64,000 nucleotides of DNA from Camillea tinctor (GCA_022578605.1 MU394089.1:186001-250000); one strand, 5' to 3'; positions 29,899-42,112 are shown, numbered from the stretch's first letter. A program made the numbers and translations. The notes: generated by a model not told the origin, from the sequence alone.

Positions 29899-32782
29899 CT
29901 ACTCCCACTTCTTCCACTCGCGGAGCAGCTTCTCGATCTCGGCATCGACCTCGGCCGGGGTCATCGCGACGCTGTTGATCTCGGCGAGGCGGGCGTGGTA
30001 CTCGCGCTCCTTCTCGTAGCGCTCCGTGACCTTGTCGGACAGCCACATGGTGTCGCGGCGGCGGGCGGCGCGGTGGAAGATGTCGCGCATGCGCTCCGAG
30101 TGCAGCATGCAGGCGGCGAGGTGCAGGCGCTGGGGGCGGTGGGCGAAGTCCTCGGCGAGGCTTCCGCCGCCGCCGCCGTCCTCGCGCTCCAGGTACGGCC
30201 ACACCACCTCCTCGAAGCACTCCTCGCACACGACCATGTCGGGCACCGACTTCATCGTGTACCAGCGCTTGTTGCGCAGGGGCCGGCTGCCGGCGCACTC
30301 GGGCACCAGCGCGAGCTCGCGGATGCGGTCCGCCAGGGCCTGCACGTCGGGCGGGCTCTTGCCCGCGAGCGCCTGGTCCGCCGCCGTCTCCAGCAGGTCG
30401 AAGTAGAGCACGAAGCGCTTGCGGCCGTCGGCGGTCTGGTGCATGGCGCAGACGCCCTTGGTCGGCTCGGCGGGCGAGTCCATGGGCACGAACAGGCCCA
30501 TGAGCCCCGGCAGCAGCACCTCGACGGCCTTGGCGCAGCTGTGGCACACGGTGAAGTTGGGGATGGCCCGCTGCGTGCGCGGCTCCTTGACCGAGTACCA
30601 GATCCGCGTCGCCTCGTGGTACCCCGAGCATGGCTGGCTCTTGGCCCCGATCTTGGCCAGGCTGCGGAACAGGCTGAGGTCCGGCTTGTTGTACTTGCGC
30701 GTGAACAGCCACGCGATGTGGTAGTACTGCGACGTGCCGAAGTCGCAGGCGATCGGGCGGTCGCTCGTGCGCGCTGGCGCTTGGACGAAGTGGTAGGCGA
30801 ACTCCGTGTTGGAGAAGTTGGCCTGGTAGCACGAGGGGCAAATGTTGAAGTTGTCGCAATGGGGCAGTGTAAGCCAGTCGTTGTGCCCAGCTACTTCTCG
30901 CGTACGGGGGCAAGGGGGGATGTCAGGGAGCTCGCGGGACTTCAGCTCCTGCATGTACCGTCCATAGGGGGTCATGTGTTTGCTGATGTTTGAGTCCCTC
31001 CGCGAGAGCTCGATCTTCTGCGGGCGCATGCTGCGTTGCAAGCTAGGGCTGGATACCGATGCTGATGGTGTCAAGGGTGTTGGAGGTGAGAGGCGCGAGG
31101 AGCTTTTCTTGAGAGCCGGCTTACGTGGAGGGAGCACCGGTACCGATCGTCGGGGGTCCGTCGAGCTGGTATTAGCAGCTGCGACTACGGCAGGGACTTT
31201 AAGCGGAGCACTGCCGGACTTGTCGCTCGTAGCCATTGATGCACGGGAGAGAGGTCGCTCAGGGCGGCCGTCCTCGCGTGGAGTTCTAGGCTCTTTAACG
31301 AATGACATGCTGAGTGGGCTCGAAGCGATAGAGTTCTTGTCAAAGTATGAAGTTCGGCATATCAGAGGCGATGGGAGCGGTGATGCCCCCTTAGCCCTAC
31401 GTCTATCAATCAATCTTGGCTCAGTCGGTGTCCCTACATGATAAGTCACCTTCTCTGGCAAGGTCGAAGTACGCCGATGCCGAGATAGAGACCGAAGTCT
31501 CATTTCTTCATCGCTTGAGTCGTAGTGGCCACTGCCTGAAGGCGAGCTCCGTTTCTCTCGCGAACTTGAGGAATGTTGAGACGATGTCTCCCACTCTGGA
31601 TGGTTATGAGGCAAAGTGGGGGTCTTCCGATGGCATTTCGGAGAAGAAGATTCAGAGTGGTGACGGGTGAGCTCATAGTTCTCTTTCGACGGCCGTCTTG
31701 TTGGGCCCGGTGACTCGGGATACCTCTTCAGATAGGTGGGACTTGGTTGAGCAGATCTGAAAAGGCTCTCTTTGAGCTTTCGATCATGTGGGAAGTTTCG
31801 TGCATACTGTTCAGGCAAGGCAGAGTGGTGCCGCCTGTGATAGCTAGCGCTATCGTGATATGACCGATTGTGGTCAGAGACATTTGGAGTTGATACCGTT
31901 CCGCTCTGGTAGTGAGAGCTTGGACGAGGTGAGTAGTAAGCTGATGAGCTTGGTCGAGGGGAGAAGTAATCTTCAGGGAAATCGGGCCTGGTTGCTGAAT
32001 TCGCCCTGCTGATATCTCGTGATCCAGGGGTGCAAACCCCGAGGTTAGTAACTATGGTAGGAAGATCTTCGATCTGGCGTCGGTCACGGAGAGATTTGAT
32101 CTCTGGCTTCTTGTCCTTCTTATCCTTCTTATCATCGTAAGGCGTAGACGGGCGGGATTTATGACTAGTGACTGATTCACAGGTAGTAGACTCGGACTCG
32201 GACCATCGGTCACTCGATCTCAGCTTGCGGCGTGACTTCTTAGTCTCAGTGGAAGACTCGTCCGATGCTTCAGAAGAGCTCGATACGATTACAAATCGTC
32301 GCTCGCCGTTGTGCTCGTTCACAGGGAGTAAAATCGGGTGCTGGTCCGGTTCTCCGCGGTAGACAGGTTCTTCCGAAGGTACTGATGAGGCGACAGATCC
32401 GTGTTCCTTGGCTAGGGAGTCAGTTTCATCCTCGACGCTTGGCGGGGGTGGCCGTTGAAGTAAATAGGTGATGGACCGCGTTACATTGTAAGGTAGTTGT
32501 CTTGGGACTGCTGGATCCGGAAAGTATTGCTGACCCGATGCGACGGTCGAATCAAAACTATATGTTGTGCCAAACAGTGTCAGCGAACGAAATCTTGCAT
32601 ATGTGTTCAGGGCTCTGGCCCCCGCATAGACTCTCGTCCTTCCTAACGGTTGGTCTTCGTCTTGGGGGATTAATATCAAGGGGGTACACTTACAGCTTTG
32701 TGTCGGGTCCGGGGCTCCTGACCTTCGAGTTTGGCCAGTAGCCTTTCCGCAGGAATGAATTGAAGTCGACAGTTTCGACCAT
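29899..32782 (-). CDS. Large Ser/Arg-rich protein with a C-terminal Cys-rich region, function unknown
   Basis: Two exons on the minus strand: 32782-32694 and 32638-29899, giving 942 aa. The 55-nt intron (GTAAGT donor) uses an AAG acceptor; the TAG four bases earlier would break the frame. The N-terminus (MVETVDFNSFLRKGYWPNSK, then TRVYAGARALNTYARF) looks like a conserved block. Residues ~100-560 are disordered, rich in Ser, Arg, Pro and Tyr, with KKDKKDKK and several YFSPRPSS-like motifs. From about residue 600 there is a folded Cys/Trp-rich region with CX5CX2C (HCDNFNICPSC), VCHSC, VCEEC and further Cys/His pairs that look like zinc ligands. It ends in a charged helix. I recognise no named domain; similar fungal proteins are sometimes labelled Ser/Arg-related, which is not functional evidence. 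The 3' kilobase is very GC-rich and carries long spurious antisense frames. Confidence 0.8.
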
Positions 32783-34300
32783 CTTGAAGTAGTTCGGTTT
32801 ACAGTTCAAAGTAACAAGCTTAGAATATCATATACACTCGAGCAGACGAAGACGACGGCAAGATATAGCAGTGCACAGGTTTGGCTCCCGGCCTTTTCTT
32901 TTCCTGTCTGCAGTCTCACGGGCTAATCAAACTAGTTGTAGCGAATGCCAACACTGACTTTGGTCTAGGGTATACCGTCTTGATGCCTGGTTTTGCACTT
33001 TTTGAAGGTCCAAGGAGAATAATCGAACAAGTGATGAGGGCAGCGAGCAAGCCGGCCTTAAGAACACCAACGACCTCCCAGCTCTTACGCGGGGAGTAGG
33101 AAGCAACTTGCAGGTGATCAGCGAATTTCGTGTTCAAAATCCTGATCGTGGAACCGGCCCAGAATTGACAGAGCAGCAGTTGGCAGTGGAGTCTAGATGT
33201 ATGGAGAAACAGAAATGGGGAAGAGAACCAAGACAGGCTGATTTATGGAAGCAGTCTGGAAGGGGGCCGAAGTAAAAATTGTGTCAATCAACTTGAGGCT
33301 GTGTTGCTTCTTAAGTGAAAGAAAGAAAAGGCAACGCCGAACGGCCTATCCCTCACCGTGGGGGCTTTCCACCCCCCTCCGGCCTCTACCTAGTCACGGA
33401 CCTGAACACTTATGCAGACCCTCACCGTTTGGACCACCTTACACATTCCACCGCACGCGGGTACGTGGCGCTAAGGACGTCTATGATGAGTGAAGGCTCC
33501 GGCGCCCTGCACATTGGCGTCCCGATAACAACCGGGCTTGGGGATTATGGAGCTCAGGTCAGGATTAGGCCAGGCCCTCTCGTGTCCCCAAAGCAGGAAA
33601 GCGGGGGACGAGCCTGCAAGCCTGCAAGCCCCAGTGGGTCAGGGTGGAAGAGAGAAGAGGTGGAGAGATGCAGGTGTAGGAGCTTATCCTCATTCCCATT
33701 TGTCGTTGGCAGTATCAGACATCGATAGATGTCTTTGAGCTCCGCCTACAACTCAGTCGCCCCAAAAGCATGCTTCAACCACCTACCTAACGAACCACCT
33801 CCTTGCTTTAGCATTATGCACCCTGTGTTTACATAGTATGTAATGGGAATTCCTGCTTGCTTCGAGTTGCGTCTTCATGCGTCGGTACCCCCTCTTCGCT
33901 TATACCGTTGGCTATAGACTCTTGTGTTTTGTGATGCTTGGCGAGCATCATCCGAATAACAATCGGGCGTCCGTGAAAGGTATAACGGTATGTGTGGTGT
34001 AGACTGTACTCCATTATCAACCCCTTCTCCTCAGCTGATGTGGACGGCATAGCTCATCGACATGTTGCTAGCAATGCCCAGATCTTCCATATTCCACACC
34101 TTCGTGTGACGCTGTTCACTCCCCGAAGGCATTGACTAAAGGTTATCTGGTTTGCGTGACATAGCACGGCTGGCTGCTGTACCGGCAAATCAACTTTTGC
34201 CTTGACAAGTTGCCATTTCATGTTGTGTCTTGTATCACCACAAGGGGAAGGGGACTTGGGGACTTATTCCACAGTGAGGATCATTGATTGTAACTATCAT
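32783..34300. other. Intergenic, 5' flank of the Cys-rich gene
   Basis: Probable promoter of the minus-strand gene at its left edge. No other gene recognised; the frame at 33315-33728 has no recognisable similarity. An 8-bp unit (CCTGCAAG) is duplicated at 33613-33628. Confidence 0.45.
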
Positions 34301-37300
34301 CTTAGATGACAGCAATGGCTCTCCTAACCCGGCTTAAGGAAAAAAGGACCACGAGCCTGTCAGCTATAGGAAACGCCACAGACGAAAAGCAACATGCAAC
34401 CAACGTGTTCCAGATTCTTATTTCATATATGTGCAGCGATGGGGCAGAGACATCCCCACTTAGCCGCTTCGACCATCATTGCCTGGTAAAGAGACCTGCA
34501 GATCCGCTATGAGATCATGTTTTGAAGCTCAGCGAACAACCAGGCATGGTTGACATAACAGCGTGACGCAGTGTCTTGTCATGATCAATGACCGCGTAAG
34601 TAGTCGACAAGCTAGTTACAGACTATGAGGTCTCTTGAGATCCATGATGTACAGTATATTGTTTCATTCTCTAACGCCCCGGTGGTGTCCCAGCATCTGG
34701 TACCGCTTCTTTTGTCACACCTGTTACAACAAGTTTCGCATAGGAAATGAGTTAAAAAAAGATGTTTTGATACCCAAAGTCACACAACAGCCTACATAAG
34801 AATTCTTCCCCCCTCAGAGCCTCGGATGGCGCTCTGATGATCGCCAATGCGAGATATGAGTCTATTGCGGTGATCTGCCGCGGTGCAAAATCCGACGCTG
34901 CAGGTCAATATTTCGCTCCCAGAGCGCTGGGACCTCTCACGGAGCTTCAAATACGCCAGCAGTTCGTGCAATGAGAGCCGTATTTGCCACAGTCTTGTTT
35001 TCCGGCTCTTGACCAGGCAACCTGTGTGACGGATCAAGATGAGAGCGCGTGGATTGCCTCAGTGTATGTGGTGGAAATAGCGACTGCTTCGGTAAGGATG
35101 AGAATAAAAGAGCCCATCAGATATCCCATCACATGGATGTGGGATGTGGGTATCTCAGAATCGTGAGAGTCAAAATTCTACGATAGAAAGGGACCAATCT
35201 TAAAAGGCCAACAAAGAGGATCGTCAGATCCTAAAGCGGCTCTACCACGACTCCCCTGGGGATCAGCAACCCACCAAGGGGGGTAAAGATAATCGGATTC
35301 TATATCCATATTTTCATTAGCTCCCCGATCTGGTTGGCTTGTACATTGCCCAGTAAAGGCAGAGCACCCGAAGTAGATATCGTAGATAGAATATTCGGGC
35401 AACCTTAGCACTGTACAAGTTGTGCCAACCAGAACAACCGAATGACAACACGGGGAGGCCCTCACCGACGAATGTACTAGCCAGTCGAATCTGCCGACGG
35501 CCACGTAGAAGGAGGCAAGAGCCCCATTCTTCATCAGGGCAACACTAGGTATGCATAATACTAGACTCCTAATTTTAGTTGACAGGTCACCGAGGACTTG
35601 ACCTAAATCTTACATAGGCACAGACCGTTGCCCTTGCACATCTTATGTCGAGCTCGCAAAAAGCTGCACGGGAAGTCGAACAAGCCAAGACACCGTCTGC
35701 CTTAGGTATGCCGCCTCATCTTGTGCTGCCATGCATGTTTGCGAGGAAGGCAGGAAAAAACGAAATAGGTGCGGCGGGAGCCCGCTGCACAAAACTTTTG
35801 CTGTGGCAAACACGTTTGTGTAGAGCACACCCGACGTTGATATGATGGCCACGATCAAAGAACATGAGCGTTTCGCCCCAAACATTCCCACTACCCATCC
35901 TGCGAGCTCCTATGCCCCGTTCAGTTTCCATACTATGCTACGGCGGTGTCCGCCGGTCCAATATAGAAAATAAAACTCGCCATTCCCATCACGATGCTCT
36001 TTCTCTCGTGATTTCGAAAAGAAGACGGTATACAAAAAAGCAATCAATGGAAGGAATCTAACCACAGGGATAATTTTAGCCCTATTCACGACAACAGGCC
36101 ATATTCCTATTGGAGTTGTTCCCGTTTCTGAACTTGGAGGCAACGGCTTCCTGTTACTCACCAGAGAACGGAAAGGAACTATGAGCAGAGCTGTGGGAAA
36201 GCCCGTCAAGCCGAGGTCATGCGCCTGACTCTGCTACCAGAGATGATTGACGGGTATACCACAAGGCTAGGAAATCCTGTGTTTCCGGGTGCAGCATTCT
36301 CGAGCAGCGGGAATGCCTTGGCTACCTCCGTTCCATCAGTAGCACTCGGACAATGAGACCCTTGCGAGTGTGGTTACATATACCCTCTCCACGATCTTGA
36401 TGGCCCATAACAAGTTCGGTTTGAAATGGTATAGAGCCTTGTGAAGGCAGCCCTCAGCAGTAGTCACGTTAGCTAATAGCTTGACTATAACGATTTAAGC
36501 ACAAGAGTGAGTATGAACTCCATTAGCCCCGTTGGCACATCTCCACCATTTTCTATTAAGCGGGTTAGTTAATCATTACTTAATCGTGTGTGGGAGAGTT
36601 AGGAGTATAAACTATATGTATAAAGCATAATGTATAAAATGCTATTACCTGATAGGCTCGAGCAGTTGATATCTCCAAATAGGCGGTGGACAATAAATAT
36701 CTGGCAAGACACAAGCCTCAGAGCTCTTCACACCAAAAATGCATAACTCCTCAGTGAAAACCAGTATACCTGTCTAAAAACGAGCAAGTCCGTTAAAGCT
36801 AGACAGTTTACTTTTCCACTGGTGGGCTGACGCGCTGGCTTTTTTGGGTTGGAGCCGAAAATATGACCAACTCAACCAATAGGCTAATGGCCAAGATGAT
36901 ACGAAGGGTTGAAGACGGGCCGTTGCGGTGTTGTGGCTTTGGGCTTCTCTATCGACCAAGTAAGCCCGGGAGAGCGCCGAATCATCGTCGGAGGGAAAGC
37001 GTTCCTCCGCATCATGATGGTAAGATGACATGAGCTTCGGGCTTTGCTGGCATGGCAGCGGCACGGACCGTTACAGGAGGATATTTCATGCACCCACCGC
37101 AGGGTCAATATGCAATTGCTTATAATTACGGCAGCGTAACCCTTCTGCGCACGTTGCATTTCATCAAAAGTATGGAGGATACGTCTCACGAAGAGTTGGG
37201 TTGGATGCAGAAATAGGAATCGGTGGCTTGATTTCAACGTTCGAATTATCTATACTTGGAATGGGGTGATTCGTGTAACCCTCTTGACGCGTCGACGATT

Positions 37301-38030
37301 CCTGATGATCACAGCTGGCCTGGGAAAGTAGTCCGAGCATCTGTGCTTTCACGACGGGTCCCGTGCAGGGTATGAAACCCACATACAGCCATTTGATAGT
37401 TATAGGGGACGGAGGGACCTGGGGGTATCAACTCGGCGTTTAACTATACATCCAATATCAAGCCGGTCTTTGAATTGGTGGTAACGTTGATTGCACAAAC
37501 GCCGCAGACACAGAACTGATCAGTATAACCCATAAGTCTCAATGCGAATATAGAATGAGGTGGCTTGCATAAGTCGTCGTTGGGCATGAGCGCTTGCAGC
37601 TGTCGGCTACAACATCGAAAAACCCTGCAGGAAATCCCTTTATGTAGGGTCTTTATCATGGTGGTGCAACAGGTTTGACAAGTTATCAACACGAGTTGAA
37701 TGTCTTCCCGTTTTGTTTCCCACGCTTTGCTTCTTCCTAGCCGGGCCGGCTTGGGAGCCGGGTGAGTCGGTTGAGTCGACCTTCAGCTGTGAATTAGGAA
37801 AGGAGAGGGTGTGTAAGAACAAGGCTAGGGGGGTCATCAGTTGCCTTGTTCAAGCCACTTGAACATGTAATTTAAACTAGGACCGATTGACGAGAAAAAC
37901 GCTGAAGAAATGGAATATGAATTATTAGCTTAGAGTGACTCGTAATTGATTGGTGTGGCTAACGAATGCTGGGTTTTATTATCGAACCATCTGTTATGAT
38001 TTTTTTTTTCGACGTCTCTTGGAAAAAGCC
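34301..38030. other. Intergenic, no recognisable gene
   Basis: Scanned on both strands; only short open frames without recognisable motifs or convincing splice partners. Base composition is mixed rather than strongly AT-rich, so decayed or lineage-specific short genes cannot be excluded (for example near 36862-37035 + and 36884-37237 -). Confidence 0.4.
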
Positions 38031-38492
38031 TTATTCGACAAAGTATTTCTCGATGTCTTTGTCTTCCTCGTCTTCCTGTAGTTCCTGTAACCTCTTCTCT
38101 TCGACTTCCAGCATCTGCTTAATCATGTTTCGTTGCCGCTTCCGTGCTTTCTTCCCCCAGTCGGCTGCCGATGCCTGAGCTTCATCATCTCCGTCGCTAT
38201 CTTCGGGTATGTCGATCTTGCCACGCAGATCATTAGGTGATAATTGTGCTTTCTTTTCTTCTTCGGCATGTTGTTTCTCAAGTTGTTTCACTTGGTGCTT
38301 GGCCCCCATCTTGATGACATAGGGGCGCAGGAGCATGTAGCCACCAACCACAACTATCAGGCGTATCCATTGCTGTGTGGTCATGGCAGTGAAGGACTCT
38401 CCAACATTATTCGAGAATCGAGTCGTGACCAGCTTGGCAAGGTTCGATATCGATTCGCCCAAGTGGGCGAAAAGGTCAAAGATCTCAGACAT
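38031..38492 (-). CDS. PGA2: PGA2-family ER membrane trafficking protein
   Basis: Single exon, 153 aa. Yeast Pga2 is an essential ER protein needed for processing and transport of Gas1 and alkaline phosphatase. The order seen here fits the family: a short amphipathic N-terminus (MSEIFDLFAHLGESISNLAK), TTQQWIRLIVVVGGYMLLRP forming one membrane segment (~42-60), then a charged cytosolic tail with a coiled-coil-like Lys/Glu stretch (66-83), an acidic patch with PEDSDGDDE (97-104), a basic WGKKARKRQR (112-121) and an acidic end (EDEEDKDIEKYFVE). The start ATG is the first of the frame and gives a complete N-terminal helix. It diverges from the CENP-S gene, with 725 bases between start codons. Confidence 0.88.
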   Translation of the reverse strand: MSEIFDLFAHLGESISNLAKLVTTRFSNNVGESFTAMTTQQWIRLIVVVGGYMLLRPYVIKMGAKHQVKQLEKQHAEEEKKAQLSPNDLRGKIDIPEDSDGDDEAQASAADWGKKARKRQRNMIKQMLEVEEKRLQELQEDEEDKDIEKYFVE

Positions 38493-39217
38493 GGCGAGAC
38501 TCTTTTTTCAATAGGTCTTGGTTCTCTTGGAGTTTGGTTGAAGGAGATTCGATTGGACAGATTTCTGTATCGAGGTGAAAGAATGGGTGCGTCCGCGCGT
38601 GAGATCGAGTAGATATTCGACGTAGGTGTCAATTATATATGCGTTGGGGGAAGATTGTAGATTAGGTCAATAAGTCTAGAATAGTTGTAAGAGGTAGAGA
38701 GGTGGGATAGAGGTAAAGGTAAAAGAAAAAAATTAGAAGGAGAAGATATGTGCGCTATAACTTTATTAATTTAGGTAGTCTCGACTCTCATTAGTCTCAG
38801 CTCGGAATCGATGAAACTTTTTTTTAAAGTTTGAGCGCGGTCAATGCTCCGGAAACCGCGAGTGCGCGAGGGAATAAAACTCTCGGCGGCTACGGCGAAA
38901 CAAACCCCAGAAGTCAGTGCTCAAGCTAGAAGTTTTAGCTCTTCTGGGACAGTGGGGCGAAAAGACCTACGCTACCAGTGATTCACGATTCACCGTACCA
39001 AGTTAAGCTTAACACTTAAGCGTTACATATCTCCGATCTCACAGGTGAGTGCACTCAACCAGCCCCATAACTTAATCGCAGACGCGCTCAACGCGTTTTC
39101 AGTACACTAATGTTGTTAAAGTTGAGATAGTTGAAATATAATCTAACCATCCTCTTATCTGCCCACCCTTTTCCCCTCCTTAAAGTTGTGTACATATTGT
39201 TCACCTCCCCATTCGCC
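38493..39217. other. Divergent promoter region of PGA2 and CENP-S
   Basis: 725 bases between two start codons on opposite strands. It includes AT-rich DNA around 38620-38800, a GC-richer patch at about 38850-38900 and an ACGCGT element close to CENP-S. No gene recognised. Confidence 0.5.
39081..39096 (+). promoter_or_regulatory. MCB-like element (ACGCG/ACGCGT) upstream of CENP-S
   Basis: GACGCGCTCAACGCGT contains one ACGCG core and one perfect MluI cell-cycle box ACGCGT (39091-39096), about 120 bases before the CENP-S start. In fungi MBF binds ACGCGT to drive G1/S genes, which would fit a chromosome-maintenance gene. Binding here is inferred only. Confidence 0.45.
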
Positions 39218-39683
39218 ATGGCGGATGAATCTGACGAAGATGTGAGAGAGGTGAGAGAGCTTCCCAAATCCATTACCAATAATTAGTCCCAATGTCCTTG
39301 GGTCCAAACTGACAACATGCTCTCGAGTAGCAACTTAAGGCTGCGCTATGGTACGCAGTAGGGAAGATGGTCGATGAAGAGACTTTGAGGAGAAACCGAA
39401 ACGTGACCCCTCAATTCATCGGGGCGTTGACTGAGATGGTATGGACACAGATAGGTACGGGGCATCGCAACAATATGTCGGTATAAGGTAACCCAGAACT
39501 AATGAAGTTATAGAAAATGTTGCTATGGATCTAGAAAGCTTTAGCCGTCACGCAGGGCGATTGACCATCACTACCGATGATGTTTTGTTGCTCGCCAGAC
39601 GCAACCAGGACCTACACAGCATCGTCAAGGACTTCATTGACGCTCACAAAGCCACTCAAGTTAAGGGCAAGTCCAAAAGATGA
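39218..39683 (+). CDS. MHF1: CENP-S / MHF1 histone-fold protein
   Basis: A small gene of three exons, none long enough to stand out: 39218-39250, 39331-39454 and 39514-39683, giving 108 aa. Introns are 80 and 59 nt, both ending TAG. CENP-S pairs with CENP-X (MHF2) in a histone-fold tetramer that binds DNA, acts at the kinetochore and supports FANCM/Mph1-type fork repair. The spliced protein reads LKAALWYAVGKMVDEE, then NVTPQFIGALTEMVWTQI, then ENVAMDLESFSRHAGR, then TTDDVLLLARRNQDL: the complete CENP-S histone fold in order. Length matches fungal orthologues. The first intron donor GTGAGAGAG is directly duplicated (39242 and 39251), so use of the upstream copy would drop residues VRE without changing frame. 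A basic tail (KGKSKR) ends the protein. Confidence 0.92.
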
Positions 39684-41226
39684 CGCATTCGGAATTCCAT
39701 CAAACTGAAAAGAGTGACATCTGAGATCAAGCTCCGGCGTTTGCTGTCAGACTGGAACATCAGAGGCTCAGATAGAAGGATAGAAGGAATCTAGTTACAC
39801 AAAGAAAAGGGGCCTCCTTTGCTAGATGACCACTACAATTAGCATGGTATTGCACCAGCATTGCACCAGCGATATTTTCCGAGACAGTTAATCTAACCCA
39901 GATCTTATCAGAAAACCTCCACGGATCTGGAATGGGGGGCCTCATTACTGCACACTGAGGTACAGCACCTAGTGTAGAATATGGTGCTCCACACCAGGAC
40001 TGGCAAATAGGGGCTCCTTGCATGTTGGGGTATCATGTGTTGGGGGTTAAGTTAATCTACACTACACTGCCAGGACTGCTTGGCTCATTCTCAAGCTTCT
40101 GCAAAATCTGTGGTGTAGCAATCAGCTCGCTTAATATCGTCGATTGGCTCGTTGCATCATCGGTTCTATAGGCAGCTTCATTCTTCATTCTGTGCTTATA
40201 CGCATATATATATGCACTTGTTTACTTATTCTATACATACGTATGTACATACGTACATATGGGACGCACATAGGATTCGTCGTCATGTCAGAAATACATA
40301 CTAGAGCAGCTACCTAATTGCTAATGTCCAATTCGAGAGGTACTAGGTAAGCAATGAACATGGATGTCAGTATATCTGCGGAAGAACCGGAGACCATCAT
40401 AAGAGGATCGAAAGTAAACTAGTACTCCATGGGAAAGTGTACAAGTCGCGGTGTGGCTTTGAATTCTACCTGCTTGGCTGGGGAAAGGATCCTCAGCGAA
40501 AGCGCCACATAGATGACGATATGAAGTGGCTTTGCGACTAAACCGGCCTATCGGAAGCGACGACTGACTCGAAATTGCCGGGGCTCTGATGTCATACTGG
40601 AGAGATAAGTTGCTTGGTAGTTGTACGTATAAAGTATAGGCCTGAACACCGAGAAGAACCATCCCTAGTTGGAGGGGCAATAACGTGTATTATTTGACGA
40701 TCACTGAAACTTTTTATGGGCGGAAAACCGGAGTTGGAAGGGGTCAACTTGGACTGTCATTCGTCATTGCTGTATTCTTTATTTGCTGCACACGTCGATT
40801 TTGGATGAATGCGCAAAGATCTAGCAGAAGCTAGTGTTCATCAAACCCGGCCAAGGACAAAAGAAAATGTACATGTAACCTGCCTCTTGTTGAAAAATAA
40901 AAGGTATTTCCAATTATTCATGATCGACCTTCCGACTTTCCAAACCGCTATTTCTGACACCTTTTATTTTTTTTTTTTTTCTTTCTCCATACCCTGTCCG
41001 AAAATAACCAATCTCTCGCTCTCCCTCTCTTCCACCAAACTTATTCTCTCACATAACATTTCGGTCACCAGGTATTCCCCGACCGCTTCGGACTGCTTAA
41101 CCATCCACAAACAAACAAAAATATCGTTGGACGACGGCGACAACATCGTATCTTATCTATTAGCACGAGATTTTGCCTAACATTGTCAGAGTAACATAGC
41201 ACGCGCCCAGCCGAACTGAAGAGAAA
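39684..41226. other. Intergenic between CENP-S and the MARVEL gene
   Basis: No gene recognised. It holds an 11-bp perfect tandem duplication (39849-39870), alternating TATA/ACGT-type sequence near 40200-40260, and a pyrimidine-rich run at 40960-41040 that probably belongs to the MARVEL promoter or leader. Confidence 0.5.
39849..39870. repeat. 11-bp tandem duplication
   Basis: ATTGCACCAGC occurs twice in direct tandem without mismatch. Confidence 0.9.
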
Positions 41227-42112
41227 ATGGGTGCCAAATCGGGATTCGCCCTGAAACTGCTCCAATGGTTTATCCGCGGTGTACAGTTCTGTTGCTGTGC
41301 GCTGGTGCTCGCGCTCTTTTCCTACTTCCTGGCCGTGTCGTCACGGAACAACATCAGTATCCCGACATGGACCCGCGCCGTTGAGGGTATTTCTGGAATT
41401 GGTGTTCTCTACACGCTACTCGGACTGCTGCTCCTATGCTGCCTTGCCGGGCATCCTTTCACCTCCTTCATCGCCATCGTCCTTGATGTCGCCTTCGTGG
41501 GCGCATTTATCTACGTTGCCCAGGCCAACCGAGGAGGTGCCAGCTCTTGCAATGGTGATGTAACTACGCCGTTTGGTACTCACTCTTCGAGCGATCAGCT
41601 CGGTGATGGCTTGCCTACATACCAGACAATCTGCAAGATGGAGTCCGCCGTGCTAGCTGTGTCCATCGTTGCTATGTAATGTCCCACCGTCTAATCTACT
41701 TACCCTGCGAGTTTTGCCAGCTAATTCCTCTTACAGCCTTTTCTTCATCCTCTCTGCGTTGATCGAGGTGGTCCTTGTCCGTCACCGACGTAAGGAGTCT
41801 CGTTTTGGTCCCAGCCCGGCCAACAACTACACCTCGGGATACGGCAGGCGCGGCATCTTCGGCCTCTTCCGTCGCCGCGGGACTGCTGCCACTGGCGAGG
41901 ACCCCAATGCTTTGCCCGAGCACACGCACCCAGACCAGGTTCGTCCGAGTTATAACACTGAGACCACAGCCGTTGCCCACGAACCAGCTACTTACAACAA
42001 ATACGGTGATTCTGGATTCCAGTATGACGGAGCAACCGCGTATCCGGAGACTGGTACCTCTAGTGTTTCACAGCCAGGTCACCGCTATAACGATGGCACC
42101 TATACCCGTTAA
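41227..42112 (+). CDS. MARVEL-like four-pass membrane protein
   Basis: Exons 41227-41675 and 41737-42112 give 274 aa; the 61-nt intron (GTAATG/CAG) lies inside the fourth membrane segment. Hydrophobic segments are at about residues 12-34 (LLQWFIRGVQFCCCALVLAL), 52-74, 78-97 and 140-160 (ESAVLAVSIVAM joined to ILFFILSALIEVVLV), with a Cys-containing loop between three and four (SSCNGD...TICKM). This fits the MARVEL-type tetraspan fold found in fungal plasma-membrane/eisosome and trafficking proteins. After the last segment a basic stretch (RHRRKESRF, GLFRRRG) leads into a Tyr/Thr/Gly-rich cytosolic tail ending DGTYTR. The specific role is unknown. The start is the first ATG, with context GAAAATGG. 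Confidence 0.85.

Noticed and set aside
29822..30993. Long overlapping open frames on both strands opposite the Cys-rich gene (373 aa + and 363 aa -)
   Set aside because: They lie within a very GC-rich coding block where stop codons are rare in all frames. Their sequences are Arg/Ala/Leu/Val-rich with no domain, and the true frame carries the CX2C motifs.
36862..37237. Short open frames on both strands around 37 kb
   Set aside because: No recognisable protein, no splice sites joining them into a longer frame.
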